From Chitinophaga pollutisoli (GTDB lineage: Bacteria > Bacteroidota > Bacteroidia > Chitinophagales > Chitinophagaceae): a stretch of DNA of 64,000 nucleotides. Under the pieces are notes generated by a model. It worked only from the letters and a program-made list of their open reading frames with translations. It was not told the DNA's origin and did no database searches. Of the stretch, positions 24,821-34,746 are shown piece by piece. The stretch is taken from contig NZ_CP149822.1 in assembly GCF_038396755.1 (NCBI RefSeq), positions 2,108,001 through 2,172,000 on the forward strand. Reading direction: 5' to 3'. The position numbers and the translations under genes were made by a program. Within the stretch, counting starts at the first letter, position 1, and every line of letters begins with the position of its first letter.

Positions 24821-26218
24821 CTATCGTTCATTTTGCGTGATACCAGTCAGATTTATTTCATTTTGAGGTATTGGGTAGACATATCTCTTGTCATTTGGCT
24901 GTAGTTCAATAAGAATTCCGTTAACTTTACGATAAATCGGTGTGGCAAGACTAGGGTCAAGATTAATTCTCCTAAGATCTTGCCACCTAATATTACCAGT
25001 AAATGGTAGTTCTTTCCGCCTTTCAATTAATACTTTTCTTAATAACGAGTCTGCATTATTTGAGGCATAGTCTTCATATGTGCCGGCTTTATACCTATTA
25101 CGCAATAGCTTGTTCAGATCATTTCGCGCCGTATTCAAGTTCCCTAATCTAATGTTACTTTCAGCCCTAATTAAATAAGCTTCATTGATTGCTAATCCAC
25201 AAAAATTACTTGCATTTCCTGTATACCCACCTTTAAATTTAACTGCTTGAACATCTATTTGATTATAAAAATAAATCTGCCGTAAATCATTTATTTCGTA
25301 TTCATTATATAATGATGTGTCTACCACGCCATAAGAAATGAAGTCGCTGGGAAAAATTGTTTGATAAAGATTGCCTTGAGCATATAAGACAACTTCTGCA
25401 TTCTGCTCATTGTAATCAGGGAATCTATATGGCAGATTTAGACTTGGCTTCAAGTTAAAGTCAAGCAGAGAATTATTCAAATTCAAACATAATTCAGCGT
25501 ATTTCCGCGAATTTTCATAATCAGACATATTCAAGTAAATCCTAGCGAGCAATAAATATGCTGCACATTTGGAAGGACGTGTCTTAATTATATTTGTCTC
25601 TGGTAAAAGTTCTGCAGAAATTAGTGCATCCCTTACTATTAAATTATACGTTTCTAAAATGGAAGATCGATTGGTAATTTCATTGATATCTGGACTTGTC
25701 CGTAAACACAAACCTAAATCTACATCAGCTGTTTCATGATAATACGGTTTACAAAACAGGTTTGCCAATTCAAAATAGAATAACGATCTAAAGAAATGTG
25801 CTTGTCCTTTCACATAGTCAAACGTTGCAGAATTGAAGGAATTTCTTCCTATTTCTTCAATACCATACAGAACAATATTCGCATAATTGATTGCTTGATA
25901 TCCAACCGTATACTCCACAGATGATCGGCCCTCAAAGATATCCTTATTCCATAAATACGAATTACGTTCGGCAATTTGAAGATTTTGAATGAATTGATCG
26001 CGCACAATAATATTATCGCTAGCAACCTGACCAATAGTCGGAAGTGTTAAGTTAAATACGGAAGTGTTATTGAGTAACTTTTGGTAATCCTCTATTGCAC
26101 TAAACACTACGTCTTGTTTTGATCTAGGCTCATTCAACCAATCAGTTGCTTTTTTGCATCCCAAAAACAAGCACCCCAAAGTCACGAAAATGCAGTAAAC
26201 AAAACTTTTCATACGCAT
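24821..26218 (-). CDS. SusD/RagB family outer-membrane nutrient-binding lipoprotein
   Basis: A 465-residue lipoprotein with lipobox LFLGCKK. SusD family features are the helical N-terminal part (YVKGQAHFFRSLFYFELANLF, TPR-like) and the C-terminal region RKELPFTGNIRWQDLRRI and YPIPQNEINLTG. It caps the SusC pore and binds the ligand at the cell surface. The start codon overlaps the SusC stop as TAATG, so the pair is coupled. Composition is AT-rich, unlike the flanking genes. The ligand cannot be told from sequence, and no degradative enzyme lies in this transcript. Confidence 0.9.
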   Translation of the reverse strand: MRMKSFVYCIFVTLGCLFLGCKKATDWLNEPRSKQDVVFSAIEDYQKLLNNTSVFNLTLPTIGQVASDNIIVRDQFIQNLQIAERNSYLWNKDIFEGRSSVEYTVGYQAINYANIVLYGIEEIGRNSFNSATFDYVKGQAHFFRSLFYFELANLFCKPYYHETADVDLGLCLRTSPDINEITNRSSILETYNLIVRDALISAELLPETNIIKTRPSKCAAYLLLARIYLNMSDYENSRKYAELCLNLNNSLLDFNLKPSLNLPYRFPDYNEQNAEVVLYAQGNLYQTIFPSDFISYGVVDTSLYNEYEINDLRQIYFYNQIDVQAVKFKGGYTGNASNFCGLAINEAYLIRAESNIRLGNLNTARNDLNKLLRNRYKAGTYEDYASNNADSLLRKVLIERRKELPFTGNIRWQDLRRINLDPSLATPIYRKVNGILIELQPNDKRYVYPIPQNEINLTGITQNER

Positions 26219-29200
26219 TATAATTTCATTATTGCACCAACAGAAGCGGAGAACGAATTTGGAACACGCGTCATGAGATACAGATTACCCATATGTGAAA
26301 CATCCGGATCTAGCCCCATTCTGTTCGCCCTCCATAAAATCCCAATATTATTACAGTATGTAAATAGTTCATAACTCTTGAAGACGCCCTTCTGTTTAAG
26401 CTTCGATTGGTAAGACAATCTTATATCCTGCAATCTAATGTGATCTCCCCGCTCCACAAGCACTTCAGATCTTTGATAAAACTGCGACCGTAAATCATTG
26501 GAAGGATAAGTAACAGAGGGTACTTCTGTAAACAATTCATCCCCAGGCTTCGTCCATCTTTTTGTATAATCCATGTGAGCATCTTTTCGCAATATATCCA
26601 CATAATTCAACTCAACACTGGGCCGCCTGAAGTAATACTTAAACTTGTATGTGAGTGTAAACGATAAATGAATGTTCTTATAACTGAAATCGTTCCTCCA
26701 ATTACCAAACCATTGCGGAAAGCCTGATCCATGATACACCAGGCTATCCGGATGAAAGTTATTGAGTATTTTGCTATATTCTCTGCTTATCTGTCCATCT
26801 AAATAACCCTGAGGATCTCCTGTTTGGGGATGAATACCCGCCCATTTATAACTAAAAACACCTTTCAAAGACTTGCCCTTTACCAAAATCATCTGCGTAA
26901 AGGGATCATTAATGAAAATATTACTTCGGTTGGGAAGCTGTGTTGACTCGACCAATTCGTCTTTCAGGTTTGTTGCAGTGAGTTTGGAATACCATCGAAC
27001 CTGCCCCAGTTTGAATACTCCATTTAACGTAACTTCCAAACCATTCGCCTTCGTAGCCGCAGAATTCAAGTACGCACTTGAAAAGCCTGTCTGAGGTGCT
27101 AAAACTACCTGCTGCACCAAATCCTTATTGCTTTTCCTGAACAATTCGATCGAGCCAAAAACAACGTTCTTAAACATTGAAAAATCCAGCCCCAGGTTTG
27201 CAATTCTCACTTTCTCCCAGCTAAGCTCCGCATTTGCCGGGTTGGCGACAAGGCTATTGGGTAATCCAGTTAATGGATCTACTCCTCTGGTAGCCGTTAA
27301 GTAAGCCGATCCATTATAGATATTCCCATTCTCACCAATTGAAACCCTCAACTTTAGAGAATTCACGAAATTGAGTTTAAAGAATTGCTCCTTCTCGATA
27401 TGCCAACCTCCTCCCAAAGACCAGAATGGTTTGATTCGCTCATTTGTCCTTGCGCCAAAAAGGTTGGTCCCATCTTTCCTTCCAATTATGGTCAAATCAT
27501 ACTTTCTCAACAGGTTGTAGTCGATGATTGCATAGTAGGAAAGATATCTGTTTAGAATACCGTCGTTACTACCTCCAAGATTCAACTTATCATTCAGCGT
27601 AGCATTTCCTATTGGCGTTAACGGAAAACTCAAGCTTGTGTTTAGGTTTGTAATCGGAATCCCGTTTATATTGTCATAGCCCACGCTTTCACGGTCAAAT
27701 CCAGAGGCATTTACTTCCCTTAATTCACCCCCGATTATAGTGCTAATGATGTGCGACTTAAATCTTCGCTGGAAACTCACACTCGACCTGAAACTGTTTG
27801 CCCGCCAATCATAATCACTGATTGCCATTATCCCTCCAACGGGCAAAGCTCTCGAAACCGTCCGTGATGCTGCATTATAACTTGAAAAGGAATTAATAAG
27901 ATTTCTAGCAAAATAGGACTGTTCATCCCAATACTTTTGGGAAAAGATCATTTGCCGTTCGTTCTGATAATTTAGTTCAACTTTAAAATATTTCAGAAAG
28001 GAATACTTTATTGAAGCGCGTAAGAGTAAGTTCTGTAAAGAGAAGGTATTTTGAAGGTTATATATTTCATCAATGGGTCTATATTTCCAGTCTAAGAACC
28101 CTAGTTTAGATAAACTATCCGAAAAACTGGCTCTATAATCTTTTACGATACTTGCCGGCTGCCCGGAGGCATCAAACATGGAAGCATAAGGGTACATATA
28201 TTTATACTTTCCGCCGGTCATTTGTACCGATTTGGTTAAAACTTCATTGCCCACATCTATCTTTTGCTGGCTGAAATTCAACATGGCCGAAACCTCCAAA
28301 TTCTTTAACGGCTTAAATTGATTTGAGGAAACAATCGTTGTCCTGTCATTTCGATTCCGCGCCATGCTTGACTGATTCCTGTCATGGCTTAATGAAACAT
28401 AATATGCGTAATCTTTTGTACCACCCCGCACCCCGATGGAGTACTGCTGATTCAAAGCATTCCGATAAGCGTATTTTGAAATATCATTACGCCAGTCATT
28501 TGATCCTAGCTGCCTTAGCAATAGATCTTCCTCTGCCTGGGTAATTTCTCCTTTATTCTTTCGGTCAAATATCTCCACTGCCGGCGTCACTATCGGGAAA
28601 AAGGTTTTATCCGATAGATCTGCACTAAAATAACCTTTATCATAAAGGAATCTTTCTACTTCGATATAATCAAATGCATTTAAATAGTTTTGATCGTAGC
28701 TAAGATTTGGTTTCTTGATAAAAGTAAGGCTGGTTGCAAAATCAACCTTCATTCTTTCTTTGTATTGCCCTTTCTTTGATGTTAATACGATTACGCCATT
28801 TCCGCTTCGCGCGCCCCAAACTCCTGCGGCGGTTGCATCTTTCAGGATCGTTACATCAGAGTAGTCATTGGCATTGAGATTCTTAATATCACCTTCATAA
28901 GGAAAATTATCCAAAACAATCAAGGGATTCGGATTTACCCTGTTAAGTGACAACGTACTAACCCCCCGCACATAAACACCCATGTCAGCACCCGAAGGCA
29001 TCTTAGGAATGAACTGGCCGAATTCCGGCGTTCTTATTGATAACATCCCACTTGCAGCCCCATCCAGCCGATCCAAAATATTAAAACTGGTCGACCGGTT
29101 GATGAAGCCGCTGTCTATGACCGATACGGCCCCCGGTGTCTCCCGCTTCTTCAGCACCTGGTACCCCGTGTTCGCCGTGACCTCTACGGCTTCGATCTGG

Positions 29201-29901
29201 GCTACGGAGGGTTCGAGGATGAAGTTCTTGGTGCGCTCCCCGTCGAGGCGGTACTGGCGGCTGAGGAACCCGATAGAATTGATAATCAGGGTCGATTGCG
29301 GGTGAACCCGCTCGATTTTGTAAAAGCCGTTGCCATTGGTCACCCCGCCCTTCCGCTCCCCTTTCACCATAATCGTTACCCCCGGCAGCGCAACCCCGTC
29401 ATTATCCATCACCATCCCGGATACCGTGATCAGCAGCTCTTCGCTCTTCAGCCGCACCGGGTGCTGGCTCCTGAACAGGATGATATTGCCCCCGCGATAG
29501 GTCCAGTCGACCAGTTGGTTCCCCAATACCTTGTCCATCACTTCCGCGACCGGGGTATTGCGGAAGTGAACGGTGAGCTGCTGGCTGAAATCAATGACTT
29601 TGCTCGACCGGTTGACGTAAATGCCGGTTTCCTTGTCCATCAAATCGAATATTTCCTCGATGCTGTAAGTACCCGAAAGCGTAAACGTCTTTTCTTGGGG
29701 AAGCGTTTGCTGGGGAGGCGTGGCAGCCTCCTGGGCGCGGGCCGTACCGGCCACGCGGAATAACAGGGTGAAAGTGAAAAAGCCGTAAACCAGAATCGCT
29801 GCAATATTCCCCATGCGAATGTCTTTACAAATTTTGGTTGTTTGTATGTCGTTCGTTCTGGCAGCAAACTCCGGGGTACTTTTCACATGGAAATAGGCCA
29901 T
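26218..29901 (-). CDS. SusC/RagA TonB-dependent transporter with N-terminal STN domain
   Basis: A 1227-residue outer-membrane transporter. In order: an N-terminal leader and hydrophobic segment (NIAAILVYGFFTFTLLF), STN domain around residues 85-150 (TYSIEEIFDLMDKETG), carboxypeptidase-regulatory-like domain (VSGMVMDNDGVALPGVTIMV), plug with the SusC marks GVYVRGVSTLS and SGNGVIVLTSKKG, then the 22-strand barrel. The STN domain normally passes the signal to a FecR/ECF pair, and one is encoded just upstream. The first 270 or so codons are GC-rich (about 57-62% in two sampled lines near 29.1 and 29.5 kb). From about 29.05 kb downwards they fall to 30-33%, as if barrel and SusD were replaced. The start at 29901 gives a leader of more than 50 residues; 29814 (MGNIAAIL) may be the true one. 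Confidence 0.9.
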   Translation of the reverse strand: MAYFHVKSTPEFAARTNDIQTTKICKDIRMGNIAAILVYGFFTFTLLFRVAGTARAQEAATPPQQTLPQEKTFTLSGTYSIEEIFDLMDKETGIYVNRSSKVIDFSQQLTVHFRNTPVAEVMDKVLGNQLVDWTYRGGNIILFRSQHPVRLKSEELLITVSGMVMDNDGVALPGVTIMVKGERKGGVTNGNGFYKIERVHPQSTLIINSIGFLSRQYRLDGERTKNFILEPSVAQIEAVEVTANTGYQVLKKRETPGAVSVIDSGFINRSTSFNILDRLDGAASGMLSIRTPEFGQFIPKMPSGADMGVYVRGVSTLSLNRVNPNPLIVLDNFPYEGDIKNLNANDYSDVTILKDATAAGVWGARSGNGVIVLTSKKGQYKERMKVDFATSLTFIKKPNLSYDQNYLNAFDYIEVERFLYDKGYFSADLSDKTFFPIVTPAVEIFDRKNKGEITQAEEDLLLRQLGSNDWRNDISKYAYRNALNQQYSIGVRGGTKDYAYYVSLSHDRNQSSMARNRNDRTTIVSSNQFKPLKNLEVSAMLNFSQQKIDVGNEVLTKSVQMTGGKYKYMYPYASMFDASGQPASIVKDYRASFSDSLSKLGFLDWKYRPIDEIYNLQNTFSLQNLLLRASIKYSFLKYFKVELNYQNERQMIFSQKYWDEQSYFARNLINSFSSYNAASRTVSRALPVGGIMAISDYDWRANSFRSSVSFQRRFKSHIISTIIGGELREVNASGFDRESVGYDNINGIPITNLNTSLSFPLTPIGNATLNDKLNLGGSNDGILNRYLSYYAIIDYNLLRKYDLTIIGRKDGTNLFGARTNERIKPFWSLGGGWHIEKEQFFKLNFVNSLKLRVSIGENGNIYNGSAYLTATRGVDPLTGLPNSLVANPANAELSWEKVRIANLGLDFSMFKNVVFGSIELFRKSNKDLVQQVVLAPQTGFSSAYLNSAATKANGLEVTLNGVFKLGQVRWYSKLTATNLKDELVESTQLPNRSNIFINDPFTQMILVKGKSLKGVFSYKWAGIHPQTGDPQGYLDGQISREYSKILNNFHPDSLVYHGSGFPQWFGNWRNDFSYKNIHLSFTLTYKFKYYFRRPSVELNYVDILRKDAHMDYTKRWTKPGDELFTEVPSVTYPSNDLRSQFYQRSEVLVERGDHIRLQDIRLSYQSKLKQKGVFKSYELFTYCNNIGILWRANRMGLDPDVSHMGNLYLMTRVPNSFSASVGAIMKL

Positions 29902-29936
29902 GCAGGAATCCGGGGATTAGTCTCATAAAATAACCA

Positions 29937-29964
29937 AAAATCCTATTTACAAAAATAGGATTTT
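29937..29964. promoter_or_regulatory. Hairpin between sigma and susC genes with embedded -7 element
   Basis: A perfect 12-bp stem AAAATCCTATTT/AAATAGGATTTT with an ACAA loop looks like a terminator for the sigma gene. On the minus strand it also contains TATTTTTG (29950-29957), a fit to the -7 consensus, 49 bases before the susC ATG. It could terminate, start, or switch transcription. Confidence 0.5.
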
Positions 29965-30023
29965 CGCTTTTGTCTAAGCATGCTAACGTGTTAGTGTAGT
30001 TGATAGGCCCTACCATGGGGCTA

Positions 30024-30566
30024 TTATCTTAAATGCCTGAGGCGATTGCGTAAATTCTTTAGCGCGATTTTTATGTGGCTTTTCACGGTTTCCGGTTTCA
30101 ACTCCATTTCCACAGCGATCTGCCGGTGCGGCTTCCCTTCCAGGTACGACTTTTCAAACGCCAGCCGTTGCTGGCCCGGCAAAGATTGCATCGCATCATG
30201 CAACCCGCGGCGCGTATCCCACCTTTCGAGCTGCTCGCCGGTCTCAAACCTGGGCTCCGTTTCCTCGAACCGGTCTTTCCGCCGCTTATCCGTCACCGCT
30301 TTCCGCTGCGCACTGAGACAATTGTTACGCACGGCACTGAATATGTATGCTTTATACTTCTCGGGCTCCACCTTATCCAGATGGCAGCGCCTGATAATCA
30401 CTTCAAATGTATCCATCACCACGTCATCCGCCTCTGCCAGGTTTTTCTTCTGCAGCAAATAGGCAGCCTCTGTAATCAATGCCCTGTGATATTGCCTGAA
30501 CAAATCACAGATCAATTGATGCATTGCATCTGAAGGCTCATGTGGCGTGAATGATTCTTCCGACAT
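30024..30566 (-). CDS. ECF RNA polymerase sigma factor
   Basis: A 180-residue sigma-70 protein of the ECF type. Region 2 includes AEDDVVMDTFEVIIRRC (residues about 46-62) and KAYIFSAVRNNCLSAQR. Region 4 is LHDAMQSLPGQQRLAFEKSY and HRQIAVEMELKPETVKSHIKIAL. It presumably transcribes the adjacent susC/susD genes when the FecR anti-sigma factor is relieved by the STN domain of SusC. It lies downstream of fecR and a small ORF on the same strand, whereas most such loci have sigma first. Confidence 0.9.
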   Translation of the reverse strand: MSEESFTPHEPSDAMHQLICDLFRQYHRALITEAAYLLQKKNLAEADDVVMDTFEVIIRRCHLDKVEPEKYKAYIFSAVRNNCLSAQRKAVTDKRRKDRFEETEPRFETGEQLERWDTRRGLHDAMQSLPGQQRLAFEKSYLEGKPHRQIAVEMELKPETVKSHIKIALKNLRNRLRHLR

Positions 30567-30819
30567 ATAATTCGCATCTCGTTTTTAGATTGTTAAAATA
30601 CATCAGCTCCTTTATTCCCTTCGATATTCCCGGGAAAAAGAAGCCCATGTACAATCAAATGCAATTACGGAAATTTCTTCACTCAATTTAGTGAAAAAAT
30701 AGAATGCAAGAAAAAGCGAGTTGTTAACCTCGCGTTAATCAATGGATCCTGGTTCATGTCATGCATGCACCCCGCAAAACAAATATAATGGTTAACTCAG
30801 GGAATTACTAACAAACAAA

Positions 30820-31023
30820 TCAGAGAATATGCTCGCTGTCCTTCACAATCTCCAAACGGTACCCGATCCGGGATAACAACTCGCTCGACTCATCCAGCAA
30901 ATCCAACAACTCCTCCCGCAAATTCGACCCATTCTCTCCCGCCCGATGAACGAAATCCTCCCAACTCAGGTTGTCCGTCAAGAAGATGAACTGCAATCTG
31001 TTCGTCAAATATGAATTTTCCAT
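30820..31023 (-). CDS. Small acidic protein between FecR and sigma genes
   Basis: A 67-residue protein starting 42 bases after the fecR stop, with the composition of its neighbours. LREELLDLLDESSELLSRIG forms an acidic amphipathic helix. No signal peptide or known domain. Given its place, it might modulate the sigma/anti-sigma pair, but this is only positional. It could also be a fortuitous ORF. Confidence 0.45.
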   Translation of the reverse strand: MENSYLTNRLQFIFLTDNLSWEDFVHRAGENGSNLREELLDLLDESSELLSRIGYRLEIVKDSEHIL

Positions 31024-31065
31024 AATGAAAAAATTAATATATGGTCCTGATTGTCCTGAAATACA

Positions 31066-32214
31066 CTAGAATACATACAGTTTCTTCCCTTCAATCCGGT
31101 AACGCACCCCCTCCGATACCCGCAGCACATCCATAAACTCCTCCAACGGCTTGTTCTTGTCCAGCTTCACATCAAACGCATATGCCGCCAATTCCGGCCT
31201 GTCCACCACCAGTTCCAGCGAATACCAACGCTCCAGCGCCTTCGCTATCTCCTGGAAATCAGCTGATTTGAAATAATATACCCCCTGCATCCACGAGAGC
31301 TTGTCCCGCTGGTCAAACGCCATTACCTCCAAAGCCCCGTTCTCCCGCCACACGGCTTCCTGCCCCGGCTTCAACTCCGCCGTACCTCCCTCTCCCACCG
31401 CGCGGACACGGCCGCTCACCAACGAAGTCACCACCCTCCCAGGCTCATATGTATTCACGTTGAACGTCGTTCCCAATACCTGCACTTCCCCCTGCGGCGT
31501 CTGCACCACAAAAGGTTTGCCCGCATCAGGCGATACATTGAAATATGCCTCGCCGCTCACTTCCACCTCCCGCCTGTCGCCGGTAAAAGTGAAAGGAAAA
31601 CGGATGGAACTTTTAGAATTCAGCCAAACCTCGGTACCGTCAGACAATACCAGCCGGCAATCCAGCCGCTGCGGCACCTCCAGCTGGTTCCAGCCGTCCG
31701 CCGTTCCGGAGGGATCCTCGTACCGGAGCGTATTGTCTTCCCCCATCCACACCTTCACACTGGCCACCAGCCGCGAAGAATTGGGCCGCAGCGCAATCCG
31801 CTCGCCACCCGCCATATTGATCGTTACCTCGTCGGATACAAACTCCGGCTGCAGCCGCGCCAGCTCTTTAATGTCGGGCTGCGGATGATAAAAATACCGG
31901 GAATACATCACCGTAGCCACCATCGCCAGTACAGACGCCGCGGCCACCCACCGGAAAATCCGGATCGTACGGCCCGACCGCTCCGCGCCTTCCAGGGCCT
32001 GCGCCGCCAGCTCGTCCCACCGCTTGCTGGTAGGCCGCTCGCGCAACAGCTCAATCATTTCAGGCGAATTGTACAACTCATATAACTCGTCGCACATCTT
32101 TTTGACCTGAGGATCCGCCATCGCCGCTTCCAGCTCGGCGTCCTCACTTTGGGTCGTAGTACCCGCCAGTTTCTGCAGGTACAAATGCCGTATATGATCT
32201 AAATTTTCAGCCAT
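31066..32214 (-). CDS. FecR family anti-sigma factor
   Basis: Starting at 32214 (MAENLDHIRHLYLQKLAG) it has 382 residues; the upstream Met would add 20 atypical residues. The cytoplasmic N-terminal region is about 85 residues, one membrane segment IFRWVAAASVLAMVATVMYS follows, then the periplasmic FecR domain (RLVLSDGTEVWLNSKSSIRF, VSGEAYFNVSPDAGKPFVVQT, VQVLGTTFNVNTY) and a C-terminal STN-like DUF4974 domain (FKSADFQEIAKALERWYSLE). It holds the ECF sigma factor until SusC signals ligand binding. It is the first gene of the small regulatory group. Confidence 0.9.
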   Translation of the reverse strand: MAENLDHIRHLYLQKLAGTTTQSEDAELEAAMADPQVKKMCDELYELYNSPEMIELLRERPTSKRWDELAAQALEGAERSGRTIRIFRWVAAASVLAMVATVMYSRYFYHPQPDIKELARLQPEFVSDEVTINMAGGERIALRPNSSRLVASVKVWMGEDNTLRYEDPSGTADGWNQLEVPQRLDCRLVLSDGTEVWLNSKSSIRFPFTFTGDRREVEVSGEAYFNVSPDAGKPFVVQTPQGEVQVLGTTFNVNTYEPGRVVTSLVSGRVRAVGEGGTAELKPGQEAVWRENGALEVMAFDQRDKLSWMQGVYYFKSADFQEIAKALERWYSLELVVDRPELAAYAFDVKLDKNKPLEEFMDVLRVSEGVRYRIEGKKLYVF

Positions 32215-32342
32215 AAGCGAAGAGGTCTTATATAAATAGATGGATTTTACATCCCCGCAGGGTGTATCGGCCAAAAAAAATTCAAACGGAAATCTAACGA
32301 ATCATCTCCATTCCATCACTATTAAAGCAGGCGAAAACAATT

Positions 32343-32350
32343 TAAATTTG
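32343..32350 (+). promoter_or_regulatory. -7 element of the first GH92 gene
   Basis: TAAATTTG fits TAnnTTTG and lies 27 bases before the chosen GH92 start at 32378. This supports that start over the ATG at 32240. No clear -33 box. Confidence 0.4.
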
Positions 32351-32377
32351 AAAGAATTAATCAATTCCTCCATACAG

Positions 32378-34657
32378 ATGCGTTTATTCTCCACCTGCCT
32401 TGCGCTGCTTGCGCCGGCTGTCCTCATGGCGCAGGACCCGGCCCGATACGTCAGGCCCATCATCGGGACCGCCAAAATGGGACACACCTATCCCGGTGCC
32501 ACCGTCCCTTTCGGCATGGTCCAGCTTAGCCCGGACACAGACACCATTCCTTATGAAATGAACGGGAAATACAACCCCGACGTCTACCGCTACTGCGCCG
32601 GCTACCAGTATGCCGATCCCACCATCACCGGGTTCTCCCATACCCATTTCAGCGGCACCGGCCACTCCGACCTCGGCGATTTCCTCCTCATGCCCGCCAA
32701 CGGGCCCGTCCAGCTCAACCCCGGCACGGCAGACCATCCCGAGAACGGCTACCGCTCCCGGTTCTCCCATCAAAACGAGACCGCCGAGCCCGCCTACTAC
32801 AAGGTACTGCTCAACGACCATCATATCACCGCAGAGCTCACCGCCACCAACCGCACCGGCATGCACCGGTACACATTTTCCTCAGGCGACAACCCGCATA
32901 TCGTCCTCGACCTTATGGCGAACCTCTACAATTACACAAACAAGAATGTGTGGACGTTTGTACGGGTAGAAAACGACACCCTCATTACCGGGTACCGCCA
33001 GACCAATGGCTGGGCCCGCACCCGCACGCTCTATTTCGCCATGACCTTTTCCAAACCCATCCGCCGGTACGGCCACCAGAACATAGCCAACGACGTGTAC
33101 CGGGGCTTCTGGCGCAAGTTCAACCAGACGGAAAACTTCCCCGAAATGGCCGGCCGCCAGCTGCGCGCCTGGTTCGGCTTCGATGCGCAGCCCGGCGAAG
33201 CGGTGACCGTTAAGATGGCTTTGTCGCCCGTGAGCACCGAAGGCGCGGTCAACAACCTGCGGGCGGAGAACCCCGGCTGGGACTTCGACGCCGTCCGCCG
33301 CCAGGGCCGCGACGCCTGGAATCGCGAACTTTCCAAAGTGAAAGCCGAAATGCCCGACGAAGACGGGCTCGTGAATTTCTACACCGCGCTCTACCATACC
33401 TACCTCGGGCCTACCACGTATGCCGACGCAGACGGGCAATACCGCGGCATCGACCAGAACAACCATCGCGCGGAAGGCTGGACCAACTACAGCACTTTTT
33501 CGTTGTGGGACACCTATCGCGCCCTGCACCCGCTATTCAACATCCTCCAACCCACCCGCAATGCCGATATGGTCAGGTCGATGCTGGAACATTACAACCA
33601 GAGCGTCCATAAAATGCTGCCGGTATGGAGCCACCAGGGCAACGAAAACTGGTGCATGATCGGGTACCACAGCGTGTCGGTGATCGCAGACGCCATCATG
33701 AAGGGCAATATAAAAGGGTACGACGCCATGCAGGCACTCGAAGCCTGCGCCGCCACCGCCCGTTACAAACCCTACGACGGCATCGGGTATTACATGCAGC
33801 TCGGGTATGTGCCGGAAGACAAGAACAGCTCGTCTGTCTCCAAAACGCTGGAATATGCCTACGATGACTGGTGCATCGCGCAGGTAGCGAAAAAACTCGG
33901 CCGCAATGATCTCTTCACGGAATTTGCCAAACGCGCCGAAAACTACCGTAACGTGTACGACGCTTCCACCGGCTTCATGCGGCCACGGATGAGCGATGGG
34001 ACTTTCCGCAGGGAATTCGATGTATTGAGCACGCACGGACAGGGATATATTGAAGGCAATGCCTGGAATTACAGTCTGTACGTACCACATGCGCCGGCGG
34101 AAATGATTGCATTAATGGGCGGTAAAAAACAATTCACCGGCCACCTGGATTCGCTTTTCACCATGCACCTGCCCGATGCGTTTTTCGCCGAAACGGAAGA
34201 CATCACCCGCGAAGGCATCATCGGCAATTACGTACACGGCAACGAACCCGCCCATCACGCCGCCTATCTCTACAACTGGACGGACGCGCCCTGGAAAACG
34301 CAGGAACGCGTAAGGATGATCATCGAAAAAATGTACAAGCCAACGCCGGACGGGTTGGGCGGCAACGACGACTGCGGCCAGATGAGCGCATGGTATCTCT
34401 TTACCGCGCTGGGCTTCTACCCGGTTTGTCCCGGTTCCACGGAATATGCGCTGGGCAGCCCCACCGTAGTATCTGCAGACATCAGGCTGGAGAACGGCCG
34501 CACCTTCAGCGTGAAAACGGTGAACCAGGGCGCAAAGAACGTATATGTGAAAAAAGCCGTACTGAACGGGCGCCCGCTCGACCGCTTCATTACGCACAAC
34601 GATATCATGAACGGCGGCACGCTGGTGTTCCACATGAGCGCGAAGCCCGTGAAGTAA
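32378..34657 (+). CDS. GH92 alpha-mannosidase (first copy)
   Basis: The start at 32378 gives a signal peptide MRLFSTCLALLAPAVLMAQ and a protein of 759 residues. GH92 enzymes are Ca-dependent inverting exo-alpha-mannosidases acting on N-glycans or yeast mannan. Family marks are RPIIGTAKMGHTYPGATVPFG, FSHTHFSGTGHSDLGD, NENWCMIGYHSVSVIADA, YVHGNEPAHHAAYLYNW (catalytic Glu in GNEP) and NDDCGQMSAWYLFTALGFYPVCPG. It converges with a second GH92 gene on the opposite strand; the two differ clearly in sequence and probably in linkage preference. Confidence 0.95.
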   Translation: MRLFSTCLALLAPAVLMAQDPARYVRPIIGTAKMGHTYPGATVPFGMVQLSPDTDTIPYEMNGKYNPDVYRYCAGYQYADPTITGFSHTHFSGTGHSDLGDFLLMPANGPVQLNPGTADHPENGYRSRFSHQNETAEPAYYKVLLNDHHITAELTATNRTGMHRYTFSSGDNPHIVLDLMANLYNYTNKNVWTFVRVENDTLITGYRQTNGWARTRTLYFAMTFSKPIRRYGHQNIANDVYRGFWRKFNQTENFPEMAGRQLRAWFGFDAQPGEAVTVKMALSPVSTEGAVNNLRAENPGWDFDAVRRQGRDAWNRELSKVKAEMPDEDGLVNFYTALYHTYLGPTTYADADGQYRGIDQNNHRAEGWTNYSTFSLWDTYRALHPLFNILQPTRNADMVRSMLEHYNQSVHKMLPVWSHQGNENWCMIGYHSVSVIADAIMKGNIKGYDAMQALEACAATARYKPYDGIGYYMQLGYVPEDKNSSSVSKTLEYAYDDWCIAQVAKKLGRNDLFTEFAKRAENYRNVYDASTGFMRPRMSDGTFRREFDVLSTHGQGYIEGNAWNYSLYVPHAPAEMIALMGGKKQFTGHLDSLFTMHLPDAFFAETEDITREGIIGNYVHGNEPAHHAAYLYNWTDAPWKTQERVRMIIEKMYKPTPDGLGGNDDCGQMSAWYLFTALGFYPVCPGSTEYALGSPTVVSADIRLENGRTFSVKTVNQGAKNVYVKKAVLNGRPLDRFITHNDIMNGGTLVFHMSAKPVK

Positions 34658-34661
34658 CGGG

Positions 34662-34690
34662 CAAAAAAAACATCCCGGAGAACCGGGATG
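34662..34690 (-). terminator. Terminator between convergent GH92 genes
   Basis: An 8-bp stem CATCCCGG/CCGGGATG with an AGAA loop is followed on the minus strand by eight T residues. It serves the minus-strand GH92 gene. Confidence 0.75.
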
Positions 34691-34746
34691 CAGAATTTAC
34701 AGTGAACAATGAAATAGCATTGATTGCTACTATTCCAGGATCTTGA

